DNA of 64,000 nucleotides from Gammaproteobacteria bacterium UBA2679 (GTDB lineage: Bacteria; Pseudomonadota; Gammaproteobacteria; Pseudomonadales; Oleiphilaceae): positions 62,001-126,000 of the forward strand of contig DEMD01000003.1 in NCBI GenBank assembly GCA_002354735.1, written 5' to 3'. Position 1 is the first letter of the stretch, and each line of letters begins with the position of its first letter. The position numbers and the translations under genes were made by a program. Below the pieces are notes generated by a model. That model searched no databases and was not told where the DNA came from. It was given only the letters and a program-made list of their open reading frames with translations. Shown in pieces: positions 55,288 through 61,633 of this stretch.

Positions 55288-56295
55288 TTAGTGATCGACC
55301 TTGAGAACGAGCTTGCCGAAGTTCTCGCCCTTGAACAGCATCATCAGCGTGTCAGGGAACGACTTCAGACCTTCGACCACATGTTCCTTGGCCTTCAGCT
55401 TGCCCTCATGGATCCAGCCTGCCATTTCCTTAGCGGCTTCGCCGTAGTGCGCAGCGTTATCGAATACGACGATACCTTCCATGCGTGCACGGTTGACCAG
55501 CAGCGACAGGTAGTTAGAAGGCCCCTTCACCGGCGTCGTGTTGTTGTATTGCGAGATAGCACCACAGATCACGATGCGGGCGTTCTTGCGGATGCGCGTC
55601 AGCACGTCATCCAGAATATCGCCACCGACGTTGTCGAAGTACACATCGACGCCCTTCGGACAGGCGCGCTTCAGGCCATCTTTCACCGACTCATTCTTGT
55701 AATCGATGGCATCATCGAAACCGAGTTCATTGATGAGGAAGTCGCACTTCTCCTTGCCCCCAGCAATACCGACCACGCGGCAGCCCTTGATCTTGGCGAT
55801 CTGCCCAACCACGCCACCGACTGCACCAGCAGCACCAGAGACCACGACCGTTTCACCAGCCTGGGGCTGGCCGGTATTGAGCAGACCAAAATATGCAGTC
55901 ATACCAGGCATACCAAGTACACCAAGGAAGCGCTCAAGCGGCGCAATAGAAGGATCAACCTTGTGCAGGCCGCTGCCATCAGAAACAGCGTATGCCTGAA
56001 CGCCCAGATGACCGTAGACGTGGTCGCCTTTCTGGAACTTCGGATGCTTCGATTCGACCACTTCACCGACAGTACCAGCGCGCATGACTTCACCGATCTG
56101 AACCGGCTCGATGTAGGACTTGGCATCGTTCATCCAGCCACGCATAGCCGGATCAAGTGAAATGAACTCGACTTTGACCAGCATCTGGCCATCCTTCAAA
56201 TCAGGTGTCTCGTTCTCCACGTACTCCCAGTTGGACGCATCTGGCTCACCGGTTGGTCTGCTTGCAAGTAGAAACTGTCGGTTTTTCATAGTCAT
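55288..56295 (-). CDS. NADP-dependent zinc-free MDR oxidoreductase (CurA/leukotriene B4 dehydrogenase type)
   Basis: The 335-residue protein shows the zinc-free MDR signature F-I-S-L-D-P-A-M-R-G-W-M near 48-59, a G-A-A-G-A-V-G nucleotide-binding loop near 154, and Y-F-D-N-V-G-G in the cofactor domain. Such enzymes reduce enones or 15-oxoprostaglandins with NADPH. Its place among fatty-acid genes suggests reduction of an unsaturated intermediate. It is followed closely by the SDR. Confidence 0.9.
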   Translation of the reverse strand: MTMKNRQFLLASRPTGEPDASNWEYVENETPDLKDGQMLVKVEFISLDPAMRGWMNDAKSYIEPVQIGEVMRAGTVGEVVESKHPKFQKGDHVYGHLGVQAYAVSDGSGLHKVDPSIAPLERFLGVLGMPGMTAYFGLLNTGQPQAGETVVVSGAAGAVGGVVGQIAKIKGCRVVGIAGGKEKCDFLINELGFDDAIDYKNESVKDGLKRACPKGVDVYFDNVGGDILDDVLTRIRKNARIVICGAISQYNNTTPVKGPSNYLSLLVNRARMEGIVVFDNAAHYGEAAKEMAGWIHEGKLKAKEHVVEGLKSFPDTLMMLFKGENFGKLVLKVDH

Positions 56296-56363
56296 TCCTT
56301 AAGTCACTTTGACTTTCTGTTTATTCAGCTCGAATCAGCTGAATGGACGGCACGATGAAGTGT

Positions 56364-57167
56364 TCAGCGGCCTTTGAAATTGGCATCTCGGCGTTCCATG
56401 AAGGAGGCAATGCCCTCTTGCATATCCTCGCTGCGGATGATTGGGACGAGGTCAACATACATTCGTTCCAGCGCATCCTTTTCAAGCGTCTGTCGCATGA
56501 GCTTCGAAGACCGTAGGCTGCCTTTGACCCCCAGTGGTGCGGCACTGGCAATTCGCTCAGCGATCCTGAGCGCTTCGTCAAGTTGCTGACCTGGCTCGAC
56601 CAGCGACTGTACCAGCCCCCAGTCAAGGGCCTGCTGGGCAGTCCATTCATCACCAGTCAGCAGATAACGCTGCGCATTGGCCCAGCCAATCTCGGTGGGC
56701 AGGCGCAGCGTGGCACCGCCGCAGGCATGAAAGCCACGCTGCACTTCAAGCTGTGCGAAACGCGTATCAGTGGCCGCAACGCGTACATCCGAATTGAGCA
56801 GGAGCTCCACTCCAGCGGTAAAGCACAGACCTTGCACCGCAATCACGACCGGCTTGGTCAGCGGCTCGCCGGCCAGGCCGTAGGGGTCGATGTCGCCTTC
56901 ACGCAGGTCCGGCATCTTGCCTTTGGCGAAGGTCTCCGCCCAGCCATCAAGTTCCAGGCCAGCGGTAAAATGCTTACCATGAGCGAAAACAACGGCGACC
57001 CGAAGATCATCATCGCGCTGCAGTCGCCCATAGGCAGCGGCCAGCTGATAGTACATGTCTACCGTAAGCGCATTGTACTTCTGTGGTCGATTCCAGCCGA
57101 TAAGGAGCACATGGCCCCGCTGTTCGATCGTGACATCCTGCGTCTGTGTGCTTGCTGAGTCAGTCAT
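56364..57167 (-). CDS. Enoyl-CoA hydratase/isomerase (crotonase family)
   Basis: The 267-residue protein has the crotonase oxyanion-hole segments F-A-H-G-K-H-F-T-A-G-L and V-Q-G-L-C-F-T-A-G-V-E-L. The first catalytic Glu position of hydratases is replaced by V-E-L-L-L-N-S-D-V-R, so hydratase or isomerase cannot be decided. A-E-R-I-A-S-A-A-P-L and the C-terminal E-G-I-A-S-F-x-E-R-R-D-A-N-F motif are kept. It starts one base before the acyl-CoA dehydrogenase stop region ends, so the two are tightly linked. Confidence 0.88.
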   Translation of the reverse strand: MTDSASTQTQDVTIEQRGHVLLIGWNRPQKYNALTVDMYYQLAAAYGRLQRDDDLRVAVVFAHGKHFTAGLELDGWAETFAKGKMPDLREGDIDPYGLAGEPLTKPVVIAVQGLCFTAGVELLLNSDVRVAATDTRFAQLEVQRGFHACGGATLRLPTEIGWANAQRYLLTGDEWTAQQALDWGLVQSLVEPGQQLDEALRIAERIASAAPLGVKGSLRSSKLMRQTLEKDALERMYVDLVPIIRSEDMQEGIASFMERRDANFKGR

Positions 57168-57168
57168 A

Positions 57169-58971
57169 TCAGAACCAGTTGGCTTGCATGTCCATAGTTG
57201 TCGTGTCGCCAGACATCAAGAGATCAACATCTCGTTGCACCAGCGGCAGTTCATGACGATAAAAAAAGCGGCAGGCCTGTAGTTTACCGCTGTAAAACGA
57301 AACCGCCTCTTCATTGGAAGCGTCAGTAGTCTTGAGCAGGTGCTGTGCTTCAGCAGCCTGCATGAGCCAGAGCCATGCTACCGTTGTGTGCCCTACCAGA
57401 TGCAGATATGAAGCTGCATTCGACAACGCCACGTCCGGACCTGCCTGCTGCATGGCTGCACCTATGGAGGCTGTAGCTGCGGCTACCTGCTTGATCAGCG
57501 CATCGAGCTTCTTCACTTCAACTTCGAGCTCAGGCGGCGCTGATGCTAAGGTGTTCTGTATACGCTTGTGCAGGATGGTCAGACCCCGACCCTTTTCCTG
57601 CCAGACCTTGCGCCCCAATAGATCGAGCGCCTGTATGCCGTTGGTGCCTTCGTGAATTGGATTGAGGCGATTGTCGCGCCAGCACTGCTCGACCGGGTAT
57701 TCACGGGTATAGCCAGCACCGCCATAGACCTGGATGGCCAGGTCGTTAGCCTTGACGCCGTACTCGGAAGGCCAGGCCTTCATGATCGGCGTGAGCAGGT
57801 CCAGCAGTGTCTGCGCTTCTTCGGCTTCGGCCTGAGGGGCGCTGCTGATATCGTCGACCAGGCGGCCGCCGTAGAGCGTTAGTGCCAGGGCACCTTCACA
57901 GTAGGCCTTCTGTGCCAGCAGCATGCGTCGGACATCCGCATGCTCAATGATGTTGACTGGAGCGGCGAGCGGATCACGCGATGCTGCAGGACGTCCCTGA
58001 GGACGGCCCTTCGCGTAGTCCAGGCTCAGCATATAGCCGCGGTAACCGATAGATGCGGCACCCAGACCCACCCCGAGGCGAGCCTCGTTCATCATCTGAA
58101 ACATGTATTTCAGACCCTGGTGCGGCTCACCGATGAGATACCCGACACAACAGCCCTTCTCACCGAAGTTCAGCGCAGTCGAGGTCGTACCGCGATAGCC
58201 CAGCTTGTGGAACAGACCGGCCAGGGCTACGTCGTTGCGCTCACCTAACGAACCGTCTTCCTGCAGGAGGAACTTTGGCACCACGAACAGCGAGATACCT
58301 TTGACGCCCGGCGGCGCACCTTCGATCTTTGCCAACACCATATGCACGATATTGTCAGTCAGTTCGTGATCGCCACCGCTGATATAGATCTTGTGACCCT
58401 TGATGCGATAGGTACCGTCATCCGCGGGCGTGGCCTTGGTGGTGATGTCAGCCAGGGAAGAACCAGCCTGTGGCTCGGTCAGCGCCATGGTGCCGGAGAA
58501 ACGGCCACTCTGCATGTGTGGCAGGAAATGTTCTTTCAGGGAATCGCTGCCAAAGTTCTTCAGCAAGCGAGCCGCAGCCATGGTCAAAAACGGATAGCCG
58601 CTTGTGCTCGGGTTCGCAGCCATGAAGTACGCCATGCACGCCAGCATCACCGTTTCAGGCAGCGCAATACCGCCCTCCTCCTGAGACTCCCGTCCAGCCA
58701 GAAAACCGGCATCGGCTATGGCTGTCATGGCCTGTTTGACCTCTGGCCGAATGCTCACGGTCTTACCGTCGAACTGTGGCTCATCCTCATCCAGCAGCCT
58801 GTTGTGCGGTAGCAAGTATTCGCGGGCAATGCCTGCCGCAGTTTGCAGTGCTGCCGTCAGGCTCTCCCGATTATGATCGGAGAATGCCTTGCGCTCGCAA
58901 AGGCTATCGGCCTTGAGCACATCGAAAAGCAGGAAGTCGAGGTCACGTTCGTTCAGAAGCTGGTCGGTCAT
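57169..58971 (-). CDS. Acyl-CoA dehydrogenase, long form (FadE5-like)
   Basis: This flavoenzyme performs the first step of fatty-acid beta-oxidation. The protein has about 600 residues, longer than classical 380-residue ACADs, with an extra N-terminal segment and a C-terminal extension of about 130 residues as in FadE5-like and AidB-like members. The FAD-binding M-A-L-T-E-P-Q-A-G-S-S motif lies near 165. The catalytic-base Glu position is in P-I-H-E-G-T-N-G-I-Q-A-L-D near 435. The ATG at 58971 starts M-T-D-Q-L-L-N; an in-frame extension of five codons (ATG 58986) is possible. It is divergent from the GlxA-type regulator, a likely controller. Confidence 0.92.
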   Translation of the reverse strand: MTDQLLNERDLDFLLFDVLKADSLCERKAFSDHNRESLTAALQTAAGIAREYLLPHNRLLDEDEPQFDGKTVSIRPEVKQAMTAIADAGFLAGRESQEEGGIALPETVMLACMAYFMAANPSTSGYPFLTMAAARLLKNFGSDSLKEHFLPHMQSGRFSGTMALTEPQAGSSLADITTKATPADDGTYRIKGHKIYISGGDHELTDNIVHMVLAKIEGAPPGVKGISLFVVPKFLLQEDGSLGERNDVALAGLFHKLGYRGTTSTALNFGEKGCCVGYLIGEPHQGLKYMFQMMNEARLGVGLGAASIGYRGYMLSLDYAKGRPQGRPAASRDPLAAPVNIIEHADVRRMLLAQKAYCEGALALTLYGGRLVDDISSAPQAEAEEAQTLLDLLTPIMKAWPSEYGVKANDLAIQVYGGAGYTREYPVEQCWRDNRLNPIHEGTNGIQALDLLGRKVWQEKGRGLTILHKRIQNTLASAPPELEVEVKKLDALIKQVAAATASIGAAMQQAGPDVALSNAASYLHLVGHTTVAWLWLMQAAEAQHLLKTTDASNEEAVSFYSGKLQACRFFYRHELPLVQRDVDLLMSGDTTTMDMQANWF

Positions 58972-59130
58972 GAGGTATTCGGCCACTCTCTAGCTGATTG
59001 ACAGATACCTAGCATTACAAATACGGCTTGACAAAGTCAGTGGCGTATATGACATATTAGTGTCCAAACGTGCCACATTTCTCCGTTTGTGAAGATTGGC
59101 GCTAACCTTCAGCCTGGATAGGATCAACGA

Positions 59131-60111
59131 ATGATCAAGGTGGTGGTAATCGGCTTCGATGGCTGCCTCGCGTCCGCCCTCACAGGGGCGGCGGACGTTT
59201 TCCGACTGGCAGGGGTCACCTGGGACCGACTGCATGGCGAGAGTTCAGCACATTTGTTCGAGGTGCAGATCGCGTCGGTCCAGGGTGAAGATATCCTTTG
59301 CACGAGCGGCATCGTTATCAAACCACATACGGCACTGGAAGATATCGACGCCTGCGACCTCGTGTTGGTGCCGACGATAGGTGGCCGACTTAATCGTGTG
59401 CTTGCCGGCGCAGGCGATGTCGTCAGTCATCTGCAGCGCCTAGCGGCCAGCGGCAGTGATCTGGCCAGCAACGATACCGGCGCTTTCCTGCTGGCGGAAT
59501 CGGGACTCCTTGACGGCCGCAAGGCGACCACACACTGGGGCTTCACTGCCGAATTTCGCGCTCGCTATCCTCAGGTGAACCTGCAGACGGAAAAACTCAT
59601 TACAACGGACGGTCGGGTGTTCTGTGCTGGCGGCGGCAGTGCCTGGCTAGACCTGGTGTTCTTCCTGATCGAGCGCTACCACGGCTATGAGATCGCGCGG
59701 ACTACGGCGCGGGTGTTTGTGTTCGACTACGGTCGGAACAATCAGTCGGCGTACAGCAGCCTTCAAGCACGGTTCAATCACACGGATGAGCCTGTGTCGG
59801 TCGCCCAGGCCTACATACAGTCGCATTATGCGGAGCCGATACTGGTCACGTCCCTGGCGGCCCTGGTCAACCTGTCCGAGCGAACCTTCAAAAGACGCTT
59901 CAAACAGGCTACTGGTCTGCCCCCAAGAAGTTATTTACAGAAAGTCAGAATAGACAGAGCCCGACGACTGCTCGAGCGCAGCCGGGAGAATGTGGATCAG
60001 ATTGCCTTGAGTGTAGGCTATAGCGAGAGCGCGTCGTTCAATCGACTGTTCAAACGCGAGGTGGGCATGTCACCCGGGCATTACCGGTCCAAGTTTTCCC
60101 GCACCGTTTGA
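59131..60111 (+). CDS. GlxA-family AraC-type transcriptional regulator
   Basis: The 326-residue protein has an N-terminal DJ-1/PfpI (GATase1-like) sensor domain and a C-terminal AraC double HTH (about 225-320). The HTH includes L-S-E-R-T-F-K-R-R-F-K and I-A-L-S-V-G-Y-S-E-S-A-S-F-N-R-L-F-K. The nucleophile Cys of active PfpI enzymes is replaced (L-A-S-N-D-T-G-A-F-L-L-A), so it is a ligand sensor rather than an enzyme. It is divergent from the acyl-CoA dehydrogenase across about 160 bp and may control that cluster. Its 3' end overlaps the convergent gene at 60081 by about 31 bp. Confidence 0.9.
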   Translation: MIKVVVIGFDGCLASALTGAADVFRLAGVTWDRLHGESSAHLFEVQIASVQGEDILCTSGIVIKPHTALEDIDACDLVLVPTIGGRLNRVLAGAGDVVSHLQRLAASGSDLASNDTGAFLLAESGLLDGRKATTHWGFTAEFRARYPQVNLQTEKLITTDGRVFCAGGGSAWLDLVFFLIERYHGYEIARTTARVFVFDYGRNNQSAYSSLQARFNHTDEPVSVAQAYIQSHYAEPILVTSLAALVNLSERTFKRRFKQATGLPPRSYLQKVRIDRARRLLERSRENVDQIALSVGYSESASFNRLFKREVGMSPGHYRSKFSRTV

Positions 60112-60779
60112 TCGCTGTCGTCCTGCAGATCGTCGTAAGGATCGATATCTTCAGAGGATTTTTTCGACCGCTTGCCGCCGAAGAGCCCCTTTTTCCGCAG
60201 CGCACGAACTGGATTGAAACCACGTTTTCTGGCTGGCGGATAATGCGCGACCTCGGGTTCATCGAGCAGCAGCAGGTCATCTTCTTCAACAATGACGCCG
60301 GCAGATGCTTCTCGTTCCAGGGGGCGCGGCGATGTCACTTTGGTGACTGGACTCTTAATCGCGGAGGATTTGCCGGCAGCTTTGTCCGCGACCGGACGCG
60401 CGGAGCGAGACGGTGTCTCTGGTAGTGGTGAGCGTGCGATGTGCAACGAGAACTCAGCCTCGATTTCGCGCTCATCCAGTTGCTCACTGATAGCTTGTTC
60501 GAGTTGTTTGTAGACTTCCTTGGTGATCAACACCGGTGCTACTTTCGAGCCAAAGCGGCCGAGCATCGATTCGCGCCTGGCTACCGCCAGCGGATCTTTC
60601 AAGGCAATCTTGATGTAATAGTCGGTGGGCCGCAGCTTGCGACGCCGCTCGGAACGATGCGCAGCCTCTGCATCCAATTCACGCAGGGCGCGTTCGCGCT
60701 GTTCGTATTGGAGGATGAGAAGATAACCGCAGCCTGCAACCGCAGGCAGCGTGATTAAGAGAAAGAGCCAGTAGAGCAT
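60081..60779 (-). CDS. Unknown membrane-anchored basic protein
   Basis: I do not recognise this 232-residue protein. It has one N-terminal hydrophobic helix (about residues 2-23, L-Y-W-L-F-L-L-I-T-L-P-A-V-A-G-C-G-Y-L). An amphipathic charged region follows, then a conserved-looking middle (T-D-Y-Y-I-K-I-A-L-K-D-P-L-A-V). A long, Pro/Ser/Lys/Arg-rich, probably disordered tail ends the chain. A Cys at 17 inside the helix resembles a lipobox only weakly. No usable Shine-Dalgarno lies close to the ATG. Its 3' end overlaps the glxA-like gene. It ends the run downstream of pilE but is not a pilus gene I know. Confidence 0.65.
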   Translation of the reverse strand: MLYWLFLLITLPAVAGCGYLLILQYEQRERALRELDAEAAHRSERRRKLRPTDYYIKIALKDPLAVARRESMLGRFGSKVAPVLITKEVYKQLEQAISEQLDEREIEAEFSLHIARSPLPETPSRSARPVADKAAGKSSAIKSPVTKVTSPRPLEREASAGVIVEEDDLLLLDEPEVAHYPPARKRGFNPVRALRKKGLFGGKRSKKSSEDIDPYDDLQDDSDQTVRENLDR

Positions 60780-60840
60780 CGCTGCTTCGCATTTCCTTAA
60801 GGAGACAGTGACCTGTCAGAGGCAAACGATGATACCGGCT

Positions 60841-61275
60841 TCAGCGATCCCAGCAAGTCTTATTGTCGCCTTCAGTGACCCCTTTGGCACCGATACTGTT
60901 GATGGAGAGCCCATCGCATTTATCGTCGAGCTGGCCTGCCTTTGCGTTCGCCGTCAGCGTGTAGGTCACCGCGTTGCCAGCAGCTGCCGCCGGTGAGTTG
61001 GTGATGACGATGTTGTAGTGTTCATTGAAACTGAATGAAGTCGCCCCTGGCAGCGCCGAATAGCCAAGTTCGGCCACTGTCCGAGAATACCTGCCATTGC
61101 GCGAGAAGAACTTCTCCTGCGCCGTCGCCATTCGAAGCAGCTCGGCCTTCGCATCAGCGCGATGAGATTTCATCACGCTGTCACGAAAGTTGGGGTACGC
61201 TAACGCGGCAAGAATTCCGACGATGGCGATTACAATCAGAAGTTCAATAAGGCTGAAACCTTTGGAATGGTGCAT
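60841..61275 (-). CDS. pilE: Type IV minor pilin PilE
   Basis: Minor pilins such as PilE prime assembly of type IV pili. The 144-residue form starting at ATG 61275 (AGGAAC upstream) begins with a short leader M-H-H-S-K-G and the prepilin cleavage motif G-F-S-L-I-E-L, with Glu at +5 of the mature protein. The N-terminal hydrophobic helix I-V-I-A-I-V-G-I-L-A-A-L-A-Y-P follows. The C-terminal part has two Cys (D-K-C-D, K-T-C-W) that can form the usual D-loop disulphide. It lies downstream of pilY2 and pilY1, the P. aeruginosa order. Confidence 0.9.
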   Translation of the reverse strand: MHHSKGFSLIELLIVIAIVGILAALAYPNFRDSVMKSHRADAKAELLRMATAQEKFFSRNGRYSRTVAELGYSALPGATSFSFNEHYNIVITNSPAAAAGNAVTYTLTANAKAGQLDDKCDGLSINSIGAKGVTEGDNKTCWDR

Positions 61276-61288
61276 GTTCCTGGTCCTG

Positions 61289-61633
61289 CTAGCGTTCATG
61301 AGCATTCAGAGTTTCTTGACCTTTCACGACTGAGGCAGAAATAATGACTCGCTCTCCTCTGGGACCAGCGGCCTTGAAGAGCACGGTATCTCCCACTCCC
61401 AGAACCATCATGATTGGAACTGGCTGTCCCCGCACCATGACTGCGACATTTGGATCAACCTGCAGAGTTTCATCGAGAATCGTAATGCTGCTTTTGGCAA
61501 TATCGACGCCATCGACGATTCCCCCTGCTTCTGTTATGTTCTCTGCCACCGCCGCTGACGAAATCAGCAAGGTCATTACAAGGGTCGGAACGGCGCGACC
61601 TAGTCTACTAATGATGGGAAGATAATTCTTCAT
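61289..61633 (-). CDS. pilY2: PilY2-like type IV pilus accessory protein
   Basis: The 114-residue protein has an N-terminal signal peptide (V-P-T-L-V-M-T-L-L-I-S-S-A-A-V-A, cleavage after V-A-E). A small beta-rich domain follows with I-T-I-L-D-E-T-L-Q-V-D-P and G-V-G-D-T-V-L-F. The length and position between pilY1 and pilE match PilY2 of P. aeruginosa (115 residues); the sequence itself is poorly conserved, so the name rests mainly on context. Its ATG overlaps the pilY1 stop (ATGA), showing translational coupling. Confidence 0.75.
   Translation of the reverse strand: MKNYLPIISRLGRAVPTLVMTLLISSAAVAENITEAGGIVDGVDIAKSSITILDETLQVDPNVAVMVRGQPVPIMMVLGVGDTVLFKAAGPRGERVIISASVVKGQETLNAHER

Noticed and set aside
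55267..56160. 297-codon open frame on + opposite the MDR reductase
   Set aside because: The minus-strand reductase carries its signature motifs; the + frame is a high-GC artefact.
59028..59058. TTGACA at 59028 as -35 of the GlxA-type gene
   Set aside because: No acceptable -10 lies at 16-18 bp; the nearest AT-rich hexamer (CATATT) is at 19 bp.
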